From Liolophura sinensis (Eukaryota; Mollusca; Polyplacophora; Chitonida; Chitonidae), in the NCBI RefSeq assembly GCF_032854445.1, contig NC_088306.1:21487764-21551763 (forward strand): a stretch of DNA of 64,000 nucleotides, written 5' to 3'. The translations under genes and the position numbers were made by a program. Positions 12,600-25,490 of the stretch are shown here, one piece after another. A model generated the notes under the pieces. That model was not told the DNA's origin. It searched no databases and saw only the letters and a list, made by a program, of their open reading frames with translations. Numbering within the stretch: the first letter of the stretch is position 1; each line of letters opens with the position of its first letter.

Positions 12600-12652
12600 C
12601 CCCACCCCCCCCCCCCCCCCACCCCACCTCCACCCCACCTCCACCCACTAAA
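12600..12652. repeat. C-rich pyrimidine/ACC tract
   Basis: A run of C broken by ACCCC and CACCTCC steps. Similar poly-C tracts occur at 5263-5287, 16514-16532 and 45891-45904. Confidence 0.85.
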
Positions 12653-13883
12653 CATCTGCACACTGATTACAACTAAAATATTTCACAGTGCTCTATCTGT
12701 GCTGCTATCTGTGCTGCACCCTTTTTTCTTTTTACTTTTTTTTTTTTTGTCTTTCTTTGATCCTGAGATTAATAAATTTGCACTGTTAATTCCATACATG
12801 AGAGTACAGACGATGCAAAACCTATGGACACATGCTTGCCTTCATGTACCTTTTAAATTACAGAAAACATTTGTAGTTTACACACCATAATAAGGACCAT
12901 TCCTACAAAATGTTGTCATCAAGCTAGTAACTCACGTTACCATGGCAACAGGTGAGGCCAAAGCAAATTTTAAAAAAAACAAACCAAAAACGGTAACACA
13001 AACAAATTGGGGTCCAGTCAAGACAGGTCATTAGAAGAGCTGTCTGTAGGCCACAGCCTTAAAATGAAGTACAGCTAAGAATGGTATCAATGAATAAAAA
13101 TTACAGGTAGATTTTACAGCATAAAAGATCCCTCAAACCTCCAACTACAACTCGTTTAGCCTAATAAGATTTCCCTTAACGACATATCTCAGTAATCCTG
13201 TCTCGTCATGGAGGTATCTGATCTCCATGACCAATACAGGCCTTTAGGGTGTGAAGACTGCTTTGTGCACATTGGCTGGATAATTAGATATGGGGTAAGG
13301 GAGACTACTCTGACTAAAGGTCAAAGGGCAGAGAGTAAGTAATTAAAAGTGGTGTACATGTACGGCTGCTCTGCCTAATTGCACGTATGTGTACATGCCT
13401 GTTAAGCATAGTAGATTAGTCCTCTTGTAACCATGTCAGAAATGTGCATCTGTCAATGAGCTACAAACAGAAGTACACACATGTACTTGTGCGCTATACA
13501 CATTTTTATGCCTCGATACATAAAAATAAAATGCATTTCTACAAACTAATGTATTGGGTTGGAATGACCAATTTTGTTCTGAAATTCAGGTATCGGTACA
13601 TGTAAACACGTAAGAAAAACTGTTTTTCTCTTTTTTCCCCAATAAATTAGACATACATTTACACATCAGGTACATGTCAAACCACACTCCTTGCACGCGT
13701 TTGGAAATTCATAGAAGCATGTGTTTACGTGTAGGATTACCAGATTAGTACAAACTGGCCAATTATTTTGCAGTAACAACCTCTATATGAAAAATATAAA
13801 TTACAAATAGCAATTAGGCTGAGAGTTTAAAACCAAGGACTCAACTCCGATGTTTGGTAACAGTATTACATGTATCATAACCT

Positions 13884-14093
13884 ACTGTAAAACTTCAACC
13901 ATTTCAACCACTACACCGCTTTTTTCTCAGTCAAATTTATACATACATTTAGCATGAAAATGATGCTAAAAATGATTTATTTGTGCCATTGAAGAAGCTA
14001 GCTTCATAAAGCTGTGCAAATTATTTCTATACACACCAAAGTTCTCTCAGAATGTTTCAGAATGGCAGTTGCAGGTTGAAGAATTAAGGTTGG
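13884..14093. mobile_element. MITE-2, about 210 bp
   Basis: Bounded by CTGTAAAACTTCAACC on the left and GGTTGAAGAATTAAGG on the right, imperfect inverted ends. Internal marker: GCTGTGCAAATTATTTCTAT and TTCTCTCAGAATGTTTCAGA. Confidence 0.65.
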
Positions 14094-15679
14094 TTCGAGC
14101 AGCTAAAATTAGGAATTAAGGTTAGAAAAGCAGTTAAAAAAGGGCTGGGAAAACCCTCGACACCCTCAACATACATGTACATGTATCACTGCTTAGCAAC
14201 ACATTACACATATGTCCCTCTTCCGCAATTTGCAACATTAATGTGAGAAATATTAACTTCCCAGCTTCAAATAATAATGGTCGCCACACACACTGAGAAT
14301 GTACAGAGCAGAAAATTAGTATACAGTACATATAAAAACACATTAACTATCATCCTGGTATTAATACCTCACTCTTGTTCACATCATCTACTAGCTTAAT
14401 TCATTGCATTCTGGCAAAGCTTTGGAGTAGGATGTGTGAGCATGCAAAAAAGTAATTAAACAGCTCTTTAGTTAATCAGAAACATTTATCTATGTAAGTC
14501 AATAAATTCTGTACACCCAGAGTCAAGAGTATTAATTTTTTTCTCAGTATCTCTTGAGGGCGGTGCTACATGATCTGTTCAATATAAATAACCTGGCATG
14601 TGTTTGTAAATTAATTGTGCTTTTAATTAAGGCAAAGTTTATTAATTTATTTAGAGGACTTATGATACTTACTGGATTGTAGTTTTACTGAGATACTCCA
14701 GAATTTTATGTGAGTTTCATTTGTGGAGGGCACAGGAGTTCTCAGTTAAACCACCAGCCTTTAGCAAGTTACTGATAGACTTTCCCACAGCTGACAGACA
14801 GACAGACTGCATCACACATAAGACTTTCCAAACAGCCCCAATAACATGGAAGTTGAACAAAATAAAAAGGTTGATTTTCAGATTTATTTTTATTCCATTT
14901 TTGATTTTTTTAGAGTTGGCTCGCCCACAAAAAACAAAATAATACCTGTGTCAGCTTATGGAAAATGCTCATTGAATAATAAGCCCCCTCATGCAAAGAT
15001 ATTAATATCAACACATTTTGCCAGCTCGACACCATTAACAGCAGGCTATATTACATATTTCCCCACTTTATGTTCACTGAACACCTCGTGCACTCCAAGA
15101 CTGAATTTGAGCAGGGCATAACCCGCCTTAATATAGTCAGGTAATAAGCAGCCTAGCTAATTAACAGGTAAATTAATGCCACAGGTAACAGCAGATGGTG
15201 TTTGGTCTGGCGTTCAAAGCGCAATTAAAACGCCAGCGCCCTAATATCACAGCAACTGCTTTCATCGAGTGGTCATATATTATCTTCATGCGGCTTCAGT
15301 GTGAAATACCCTGCTGTGAGGAACAAATTATAGTGTGCTTCCACAGACGAGCAGATTCGTTTGTAATCACTCATTGGACAGCTCTATCATGATCAACAAG
15401 TGTTTCGGAACCTCAACTCACTTTGTACAAGATATGCCGGTCATATCAGAGGGAATAACATATGATGCCAGACATGACTGGTTAATGATCGAAAAACACA
15501 GTTCTATTTCAAACTCTTATTTGAATAAGTTCTTCAAATACAGTATTGACATGAAAACCTGATACTTGAATAAGAGGCATAACAACACGTATATAAATGT
15601 AATTTTAGATCATTGTCACTTGTTTTTAAAAGGCTTATAAATGCTCTGGTTGTACAGACAAAAGAAGGCGTTGCAACTG

Positions 15680-15706
15680 CTTTTTTTTTTTTTTTTTTTT
15701 TTTTTT
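15680..15706. repeat. Poly-T tract
   Basis: About 27 T residues in a row, without a recognisable retroelement body attached. Confidence 0.9.
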
Positions 15707-16640
15707 GGCCTTTAAACAGAAACTTAGAACATAATTAATTCCACCCTGATAACATACAACTATACATGATGGTTAAAGAGTTAGGGTTAGGGTGGTATCT
15801 ACTAAAAGTTTTTAGTTTCTACCAAAGTCCTTGACCTTTAAACAACCTTGACTTCCTTCCTAATCGCACTGCCTTATACTGCAGATGTCCATGCCACTGA
15901 AATACTCAAGTGAATGTACCAGGCTACTGTATATTACTACTGTAGACGTTATCTCAGACACTATTACAGGAACCCAGCTCTTCATGCATTTAATGAACAC
16001 ATTTACTGCACAGGATAAGCAAGCTAAAAGCCATTGAAAAATTTTTTTAAATAGTGCTTGAAACGGTTGAAGATTTAACAGTATCTTTTATTGCCATACT
16101 GAAGAGTTTTTCACTTACTGCATTGGGTTTTCATTTAGAATTGGAGAAGGAAGTCAGAGTTCAAAAGTAGGCGTTTGAATTGAAAGCAATTATGTCACAA
16201 TTACTATTGATTTAAACAGTAAGGAAGAAGTAGGCGGCTACTGGGCCAGCAGTAGACAGCTATCTGCAGCCTGCTACTTGGCTTTACATTGTACATGTAA
16301 CATGATATTCTACATGTATGTAAAGTAAAAACGTCTCAGCACCAAAACTAATATTCTATGATCTTTATTTTCCCTTAAAAATGCAACTTTCAGCGCAAAA
16401 TTTTACATGAAATTCAGTATAAAGTGACATATAGCCATATACTGTCAGTGTCCAGGTCAACCCACTGCCTAGGCAGCCCCTGGACCCTTGCTTAATGGGC
16501 CGTGATGGTTGCCCCCCCCCCCCCCCCCCCCCGACCACCCACCTCACACCCACTTTTCATTTCCTTCCAATACCACTGAATATTATACATGTAAATTTAC
16601 ATGTATTATACAAATCAAATTTATATGTAAGCAATCAATT

Positions 16641-16885
16641 AGTGTGCTAGCGCAGCATAATGACTCAGGAGCCTCTCACCAATGCGATCACTGTGAGTTC
16701 AAGTCCAGCTCATGCTGGTGTCCTCTCATTCTGCACATGGGAAGGTCTGTCAGCAACCTGCGGATGGTCATGGTTTCCCCAAGGCTCTGCCCGGTTTCCA
16801 CCGACCATAATACTGGCCGCCATCATATAAGTGAAATATTCTTGGGTACTGCGTAAAACACCAATTAAATAAATAGATAAATATA
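16641..16885 (+). mobile_element. Family A SINE, head slightly truncated
   Basis: Begins at GTGTGCTAGCGCAGC inside the head, keeps box B and the full tail. Confidence 0.88.
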
Positions 16886-17701
16886 GATAAGTATCGAGCA
16901 CTATTCCCTAGAAAAGGATAGTGTGTCAAGATACTTCTTGACATAACTCTCTAGTACTACATGGACATAAATGTATACACTGGTTTTAAGACCTACACGT
17001 GGGTACAGTTTAAATTTACTGCGCACTTGTCAGCATATATAGTTTTCTGTTTCTCCATAGCCATAAACCTGGTCAGCTATTGATTGCTCTGCACTTCCTT
17101 TACATTTATGGCTTACAAGTAAAACAACTTCCATGTAACAGCCATTAGTCTTTACACATATAGAGTTTCAATGTGTAAAATGAGAACATGAGCGCAATAA
17201 AATTTATCTGTATGCCATATATGATACAGCAACAAATCAGCAGTGATAATAAAGACATACACAGATATAATTTTTAATCTGTCAAGCATGCGTTTTTTCA
17301 CTATGCGACAAATGGGTTAAGTTCAAATATTACACTCCCGGCCTATGGCCGACAAATAGCAGTGGGTCATTTAATTTGATGAACTAACTTCACACCTCTG
17401 GAAGTCCCGTTCAAACTCTGGGATTCCTTCCTCTGACGTGCATATAATTCAACAAAATCAAACTGCTTGAAATCAAGCTTGTTCTATTTTCAATGCATTT
17501 AAGGCTCCTTTTGTGCATCAACACAATATAAATGAAGCACTTTAACAGCAGTTCAAAGCAGTCTTCAAAAACAATGCATACATATACATACAATTATTTG
17601 ATAATACATGTACATCTAGCCTACATGGATGTCACTGACCAATGACCAATACACTGCTAGAAGCCTGGAATTTGTAACTAGTGTACACAAAAGCCAATCA
17701 A

Positions 17702-19685
17702 ACTTGTCGCCACTAACCAGAGGTTAATACTATCCGGGATATGAAGAGGAGATATGAAGACCAAACCTCGTATGCTTGTCGCCACTAACCAGAGGTTAAC
17801 ACTATCCGGGCTAGTGGATACGCAGACCAGACCTCATTTACTCGTCACCACTAACCAGAGGTTAATACTATCCTAGCTAGTAGATATGCAGACCAGACCT
17901 CATTTACTTTTCACCACTAACCAGAGGTTAATACTATCCTGGCTAGTAGATATGCAGCCCAGACCTCATATGCTAGTCGCCACTAACCAGAGGTTAATAC
18001 TATCCTGGCTAGTGGATATGCAGACCAGACCTCATTTACTTGTTGCCACTAACCAGAGGTTAATACTATCCTGGCTAGTGGATATGCAGACCAGACCTCA
18101 TTTACTTGTCACCACTAACCAGAGGTTAATACTATCCTGGCTAGTGGATATGCAGACCAGACCTCATACACTTGTCACCATTAACCAGAGGTTAACACTA
18201 TCCTGGCTAGTGGATATGCAGGCAAGACCTCATTTACTTGTCACCACTAGCCAGAGGTTAATACTATCCTGGCTAGTGGATACGCAGACCAGACCTCATT
18301 TACTTGTCACCACTAACCAGAGGTTAATACTATCCTGGCTAGTGGATATGCAGACCAGACCTCATTTACTTGTCACCACTAACCAGAGGTTAATACTATC
18401 CTGGCTAGTAGATATGCAGACCAGACCTCATTTACTTGTCACCACTAACCAGAGGTTAATACTATCCTGGCTAGTACATATGCAGACCAGACCTCATATG
18501 CTTGTCGCCACTAACCAGAGGTTAATACTATCCTGGCTAATGGATATGCAGACCAGACCTCATTTACTTGTCGCCACTAACCAGAGGTTAATGCTATCCT
18601 GGCTAGTGGATATGCAGACCAGACCTCATACACTTGTCGCCACTAACCAGAAGTTAATACTATCCTGGCTAGTGGATATGCAGACCAGACCTCATACACT
18701 TGTCACCATTAACCAGAGGTTAACACTATCCTGGCTAGTGGATATGCAGACCAGACCTCATTTACTTGTCACCACTAACCAGAGGTTAATACTATCCTGG
18801 CTAGTGGATACGCAGACCAGACCTCATTTACTTGTCGGCACTAACCAGAGGTTAACACCATACTGGCTAGTGGATATGCAGACCAGACCTCATATACATG
18901 TAGCCACTAACCAGAGGTTAACACTAACCTGGCTAATGGATATGCAGACCAGACCTCATTTACTTGTCGGCACTAACCAGAGGTTAACACTATCCTGGCT
19001 AGTAGATATGCAGACCAGACCTCATATATTTGTCGCCACTAACCAGAGGTTAACACTATCCTGGCTAGTGGATATGCAGACCAGACCTCATTTACTTGTC
19101 ACTACTAACCAGAGGTTAACACTATCCTGGCTAGTGGATATGCAGACCAGACCTCATATATTTGTCGCCACTAACCAGAGGTTAACACTATCCTGGCTAG
19201 TGGATATGCAGACCAGACCTCATATACCTGTCACCAATAACCAGAGGTTAATACTATCTTGGTTAGTGGATACGCAGACCAGACCTCATTTACTTGTCGG
19301 CACTAACCAGAGGTTAACACCATCCTGGCTAGTGGATATGCAGACCAGACCTCATTTATTTGTCACCACTAACCAGAGGTTAACACTATCCTGGCTAGTG
19401 GATATGCAGACCAGACCTCATTTACTTGTTGCCACTAACCAGAGGTTAACACTATCCTGGCTAATGGATATGCAGACCAGACCTCATATATTTGTCGCCA
19501 CTAACCAGAGGTTAACACTATCCTGGCTAGTGGATATGCAGACCAGACCTCATTTACTTGTTGCCACTAACCAGAGGTTAACACTATCCTGGCTAGTGGA
19601 TATTCAGACCAGACCTCATTTACTTGTGGCCAATAACCAGAGGTTAATACTATCTGGGCTTGTGGATATGTAGACCAGACCCCAT
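17702..19685. repeat. 66-bp minisatellite (about 30 copies)
   Basis: The unit contains CTAACCAGAGGTTAA, an imperfect palindrome, and GGATATGCAGACCAGACCTC. A period of 66 bp (22 codons) keeps a frame open for 595 codons (17886-19673, plus strand; repeats of LVDMQTRPH...TNQRL). Variation between copies falls freely on first and second codon positions (GTCACC/GTCGCC, AATACT/AACACT), so protein selection is not apparent and I annotate a repeat, not a gene. Confidence 0.92.
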
Positions 19686-19898
19686 ATACACATACTTTCT
19701 CCATAGAACAGACTTATACCACTACCATTATCAAGCAAGGGTACAAAGGATACCAGCTTAACCCATAATACAGCCCACACTGTAATCACAGATGATTATT
19801 TAAAAATGACACATTATACATGTCACTGTTCAGACAACTGTTCATATCAATTACTTATTTGTTAACATTAATAACATTGCTAAATGTTCATAGCAAAG

Positions 19899-20111
19899 AC
19901 CCAGCATTGTAATGGGAATAGACCTGGCAGAGTCCGTGGTGAAAACCCAAGACCATCTGCAGGTTGCTGGCAGACCATACCATGTACAACCTAAGAGGAA
20001 GACAACATGAGCTGGACTTACATGTATACACTCACAGTGATCGCATTGGTGAAAGGCTCCTGGGTCGTTGCGCTACTATAGCACACCAACCAAATGGCCA
20101 CAGAGGCTCCA
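19899..20111 (-). mobile_element. Family A SINE, 3'-truncated
   Basis: Head and body present; the conserved tail is missing. It lies about 100 bp downstream of the candidate first exon at 20219. Confidence 0.82.
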
Positions 20112-20218
20112 CTTACCTGCTAAAACACTTAACTTAAATAGTAAAGATAAATGTTCATATCAGTGACTCGACTGACAGAATGCTAGACGTTGAGCATATA
20201 AGTAAATGTTCAACTTAC

Positions 20219-20289
20219 CTAGTGCCTTGTCGCTTGACCGCGTCTTCCTTTGGTGATGACATTGGTCCGTTTTCCCCTGAGCTGGCCAT
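20219..20289 (-). CDS. Candidate first coding exon, unidentified gene
   Basis: On the minus strand an ATG with an in-frame upstream TAA opens 23 codons (MASSGENGPMSSPKEDAVKR...) and runs into a consensus donor, AG|GTAAGT, in phase 2. The hydrophilic start and the CpG-rich stretch upstream (20.8-21.3 kb) fit a 5' exon. The rest of the gene would lie leftwards, at 1-20 kb or beyond the window. I do not recognise the protein. Confidence 0.4.
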
Positions 20290-20809
20290 AGGTTCTTAAT
20301 AACAGGCAGGTATTTTCCTGGAAATACTCCACGATGTCAACGTTGCTTCCGTGATTGATCGTTTCTTCAAATACCAGTATCCTTGAGCATCACTGTTAGT
20401 TCTAGCTCAATAGGCAAATAAAGGTGTGGTATATTCTTTCAGTGTTGTAATATTTAATTTTATGTATATCGATATATATATATATATATTTTGAAGTAGG
20501 CCTGGTACGGTAATAATACTACACTATGAATAATGTTATAAGCACACGACCAACAGTTGTACAATCAACGGTGCAGAATAAATATGATCGGCGTGGTCAC
20601 AGTATCAATCAACGGCTTAAAGAGACAGATAATCCCTTGGCTGTCAGGCTGCTTAGGTCCCTGGATGATGATGATGATAGACACAGGGAGCTTGGCATAA
20701 ATTGCTAGTCAGAGATGGTCTCTAACTAAATCACTGGTATGACTATGTATATAGACAGCTTTCTATGACACAGTATCACTTGAGCCAAGCCCTTTGGTCA
20801 CATACAAAC

Positions 20810-21290
20810 ACACTGACGTGACGTGCTTGGAAGTAGTGACCCCCTGCCGCTCAGACTCTAGTTAAATCCCAGGCTCAGCAGCTACCTACAGCTGTCCATT
20901 AGATATACAAATCGATGAGATGAGAGAGAGACGAAGCCCGAAAGCACACGATGTGTGGTGGATGCCAAATTCAGTGCCGAGTTCCGTTACTCTAGTCTGT
21001 ACTCTCCAAACGACATGGCTGCCTCGCTCAGCCGCTGTGACTAGCCTCCGCCGACAACCTCGTCCTGAACTTTCACTGTTTTCTGCAGGAAATATCCCGA
21101 GGATACCTTCCTGAATACGCACAGATTAGCCCGGATACCTTATCCCCACAACACGCCGGTAACTAACTCGCAATTCGTCTTACAACGCTTGATTTCCTCT
21201 CGAATTGAACATCATTTCTATCCCCATCTGCCGTGTTTTCCAAGATGCACAAGTCACGTGACCATGTCTAATGCATGTAGTGACGTCAAA
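20810..21290. promoter_or_regulatory. Promoter-like CpG-richer stretch with E-box/CLEAR and CRE
   Basis: This unique stretch has more CpG than its surroundings. It holds the perfect palindrome GTCACGTGAC at 21253-21262 (E-box of the CLEAR/USF/TFEB type) and TGACGTCA, a consensus CRE, at 21281-21288. It lies 0.6-1 kb upstream of the candidate first exon at 20219-20289 on the minus strand. A divergent transcript is also possible: TATATAAAAG occurs on the plus strand at 21364-21373. Confidence 0.35.
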
Positions 21291-22252
21291 ACAGGGATTT
21301 CCTAGGCACGCCTCACCTATAAATGTAGATAGAGTACACGTCTTTGTGGCGGGTGGGCTAAAGTATATAAAAGAGTCAAAGCCTTTTGGAGATGGAAGAA
21401 GTTCCAATTCTCGAACCTTATATAAATACAGTTAATACAGGTTCGCTTTACAATGTCTGCAAGCACCACACTGTGTTAATAAGTCGCTGCATCTGAAAAA
21501 AATTGGGTTATAAAAAAAAAAAAAATTATAATTTACTATGTACCGGTGTAGGCTTTTCAGTGCGAGCTATTTTTGGAACACACGTTGTGGCACTTGTTTA
21601 AATCGGGTTAGAGGACTGTACATAAATCTTCATTCAGAAATGTGTTTGCACACCAGCATTTTGGCGCAATTTTTATCACAGGTTTAGCACTCTGCATGTC
21701 ATTAAATCTGATCACCATGCAACATATATACCGGTACTTTACATATTCGGTTTGGATCAGTGTGAATCAAGAGAGCGGTTCATATCTGCATTAGTACCCT
21801 ATTGAGATAATTTCATTACCAGATAATCACGTCGTTAAATCTATTTATGAATGGTTGACGAGTTAATTTAAATGATTCGTTTGGAGTGTGTGTATCTGAC
21901 ATCATAAATAAACAGATGTCAGTATTTTGTAATGACGTTTTTAGTCCCAAGGGGGCAAGGGTAAACCTATACAACTAATTAACTTCTAACTCTACTATAT
22001 TTATAAAAATGTGAACATTAAAGGAAAAAGCATTACGATCCAGAACAGCAAAAATGAAGTGTTAGGCCTACACACAATACACCATTGAAATGGTGTTTGA
22101 AGCATTTATAGTTTTGAAGGCTAAATATTAGAAATACACAGCTGAATATTAGAAATGTCTCACGCGGATAATAGGCACACATGTATTTGCTGACTATATT
22201 TATGTTGCAAATCAACATTAACTCAAAAAATATACATATCATCCAGCAGGCG

Positions 22253-22409
22253 CGGTACGTGGGAAGGTCAGCAGCAACCTGCGGATGGGCGTGGGTTTCC
22301 TCCGGGATCTGCACGGTTTCCTCCCATCATAATGCTGGTCGCCGTCGTATAGGTGAAATATTCTTGAGTACGGCGTGAAACACCAATAAAATAAAATAAA
22401 TAAATAAAT
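22253..22409 (+). mobile_element. Family A SINE, 3' fragment
   Basis: Body and an extended AATAAA-type tail. Confidence 0.88.
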
Positions 22410-22945
22410 CCAACGGGTGAGGTACTATATCATACCATGTGCCTTGCAGTTTGCTCTAGTGCATGTGTATTATTTACGGGCCTATATAAAAGTGAAAAGA
22501 GTATAGCCATTTTGTTATAATTGCTCCTGGAACTGCGTGAAGACCTATAGCATTTTTTCGGCCTGTTTGGCAATTTCCATTCATCAGGGACTGGACAGTA
22601 TCAACCTTGCCAACACCTTTTGTTTTGTTTTTTTTTGTTTTTTGTTTGTTTTTTTTTTTTGTTTGGTTTTTTTTTCCAAAGCAGACAAAAGTCTCATATA
22701 TAATTGGTAATACAGAATTTTTCATGGTTCGTGCATACGTACCGGTAGCTCTACACGTACTCTATAAATATCGGTTAGACATTACCAATTGCATGGTTAT
22801 TCCAGATCGAAGTGTGTATTTTTCTAATTGTTATAAAAATGGAAAAGTCTATATGAGTCTGAATACGTTATGCGTTTTATTTATAAATGTTTTATAGCTC
22901 GCCATCCGGTCCAAGTTCTATAAAGTGGAAGAAATGCAAACGTTT

Positions 22946-23130
22946 GCAGTACGGTGTAAAACCTCCAGTAAATAAAAAAATAAATAACATTTCACTTATA
23001 CAACAGCGTCCACCATTATGGTGAAAGGAAACCGGGCAGAGCCCTGAGGTAGCTGGCAGACTTTCCCAAGTACCGCCGGAGAGGAAGTCAGCATGAGCTG
23101 GAATCACAAGAAAGCTAACCACTTCAACCA
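22946..23130. mobile_element. Two abutting family A SINE fragments in opposite orientation
   Basis: 22946-22984 is a plus-strand tail (GTACGGTGTAAAACCTCCAG). 22985-23130 is a minus-strand body with an internal deletion. They meet tail to tail. Confidence 0.75.
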
Positions 23131-24096
23131 CGGACACATCACCCAACATCCCCCACCCCTCAGCCCCCACACCACCCCACCTCACCCCCCATCAGGTTCA
23201 CTTTATAAAGCAAAGCGCAGTTCAGTTTATTACATGTATGTATGTGTCGATTCTAATGTAGGTTTTACCAACCACTTGTAAGGTGTTAATGTCGTCACCA
23301 ATTTTTTTTCCACCCAAGGCCCGTAGATTTAGACCAGGTGTTAAAATGGTTCATATGTAGGCCTATATCAGTAGACATACGTAATACCATAATATACACT
23401 ATATTGTCGCAAAAGGTTGTTCCCATAGGTTAAAAGAAGCATAAAACGTTAGGTTTCGCAACACCAACTGTGTATGGTCCGAAGTCGACTATAAGGCCAT
23501 ACATCATTGGACTATATCGTTTCATCCCCCGACGATGGAACAAAGCGATATTACCGATAGCGCATATAGCGATGAGACGAAACGATCGATGACACAATAG
23601 TGTGAAACGATGGCACGATAGTGCGAAGCGATGGGAAGATATGAATTTGAATGCTATAATGTATTGGTTTTATAGACCACTTACAAGGTGAGAAAAATCA
23701 CCATTTTTTTCCGGTCCTCCCAATTTGCCGTATTTTAGTGTTTTGATGAGTGAGCACAGCATATAGGCCTACGTTAAGACATGGCAAAAGAAAAAAAACA
23801 AAAAAAAAACTGTTTCACACCGCATGGCATCCAGATTTATAAATACGGTCAGTCAGGCGGCTACCTGATCATATATTCAAGCATTTTATAGCATTTAATT
23901 CAGCTTTAAAAAGAATCTGAACAAAAAAATAATAATAACAGAGTTTCTGATCTAGCTTTCTTATTCTTGGTTTTATTTCACTTCATTATATTCCCACGTA
24001 GCTCCTGCCCGACATTGGATGCATGGAACAGTTATAATTTATTACATATTTATATTACAGTTAACTGTAGTTTCCCGCCATACTTAAGAATTTGTT

Positions 24097-24205
24097 GGCG
24101 GGGGGTGGGGGGGATGGGGGGGGGTAGGGATGGGCTGTTGTTGTTGTTTTTGTTTTGTTTTTTTTTGTTCTTTTTTTTTTTTTTTTTTTTTGGGGGGGGG
24201 GGGTC
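24097..24205. repeat. G-runs and T-tract, possible G-quadruplex
   Basis: Several runs of four or more G (24099-24135), then a long T-rich stretch and a run of 12 or more G (24191-24203) on the plus strand. Intramolecular G4 formation is plausible; homopolymer length may be affected by assembly. Confidence 0.55.
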
Positions 24206-24744
24206 ACCTATACCATGGCGGCCCTGTGCATATGGGTGTGAGACAGCAGAGTGATAAAAGAAAACCTGGTAACACTATAAGCTGACTGATAAATATATGC
24301 ACGGTGCATTGTGCGAACACAACATGAACTCATCGACTGTGAGTGTATTGAAAACTATAGAGATGCTGCATATGCATGCTTTAAATGTCAAATACATCCT
24401 GAAGCATTCAATTGTATATCAAGCCTGTATATCTCATGGAACCCCTGACCTTTAACACAGACCTATGCATTCTGCTCCGCTATCCCGTCAACACGGCCAG
24501 GGTTCTCCATGGTCGGGGAGTTCAGCGTACCAGCGTACCAGCGAGGCGAAATGCTCGGTATGAAAAGAATACAAATTGTCAAAATTTGGGCAGATAGGAT
24601 TTTTTTTATTATTGAAGCAATTTCTTGGCGACAGGGTACATAATATCATAAATATAGCTACTAAACTCTTGTGTGACGCCCCACTGACGTTGCCGGATAT
24701 ACACCCATACAAGACAGCTGCTATAGCATGAGAAGATCCATATA

Positions 24745-25025
24745 TATATATTTGATTTATTTATTTCCTTGGTGTTTCACGCCGTACTTCACGAATATTT
24801 CACTTATACGACGGCAGGCAGCATTATGGTGGGAGGAAATCGGGCCCGGAGGGTGGACCCGGGGGAAACCCACGACCATCTGCAGATTGCTGAGAGACCT
24901 TCCCACTTACGGCCAGAGAGGAAGCCAGCATGAGCTGGACTTGAGCTCACAGCAATCGCATTGGTGAGAGGCTCTTGGTCATTACGCTGCGCTAGCGCGC
25001 TAACCAACTGAGCTACAGAGTCCCC
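24745..25025 (-). mobile_element. Family A SINE, full length, with target duplication
   Basis: The copy is complete from tRNA-like head to tail. It is flanked by a 13-bp duplication with one mismatch (GAAGATCCATATA at 24732-24744, GAAGATACATATA at 25026-25038). A 15-bp internal insertion (GGAGGGTGGACCCGG) sits in the G/C-rich centre. Confidence 0.92.
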
Positions 25026-25380
25026 GAAGATACATATAGTCCTGATCAATCTCTGCGTAGATTTTCATGGCTGCTTCCTCATGTAGAGTTTGGACAAGGT
25101 ATATAGTCACCATTACTTGTATTGGCGGCCATCGATTAATATCTGGAGCTACAACGCTAAATGTTGGCGTTCTCTCTTATGGAAAATTAATACAGGGGCC
25201 TGAGGCCAGCTTACTATAGTTTTAGCGTTGTTACCATGGGCAGTAGGCCTATAGGCCGTCACGATAAACTTCCAGAGACACGCAATACTGTCACAAAAGA
25301 TGAATGTATTTATTAGTTTATAAATTCATTTACTTTATTTTATAATAATATAAAATATGTAGTAATAATTTATTTATTAC

Positions 25381-25490
25381 TAACACGAGGTCGTTCAGGT
25401 ATATGTATATTATGAATTTGTTTATTTATTTGTTACTAACATGAGGTCGTTCAGGTATATATATTACGAATTTGTTTGTTTTGCATTACA
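25381..25490. repeat. 56-bp tandem duplication
   Basis: TAACACGAGGTCGTTCAGGT and its flank recur at 25437 with few changes. Confidence 0.8.

Larger units (their letters stand above)
8623..17701. other. No gene recognised
   Basis: AT-rich, with the listed SINEs and MITE-like elements and many ACATGTA motifs. 15190-15540 is less AT-rich and repeat-free and could be a conserved non-coding element or an exon, but no splice-bounded frame convinced me. Confidence 0.55.

Noticed and set aside
13185-13305. Plus-strand ATG reading with GTAAGG after 35 codons (13210 onward)
   Set aside because: An upstream in-frame stop and no acceptor; no homology recognised.
17886-19673. 595-codon plus-strand ORF as a repetitive protein gene
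   Set aside because: It lies wholly within the 66-bp minisatellite, its length follows from the period being a multiple of 3, and unit differences are not biased to silent sites.
21392-21497. 35-codon ORF just after the TATATAAAAG motif
   Set aside because: The ATG lies only about 20 bp from the TATA motif, so it would fall at or before the transcript start; no homology recognised.
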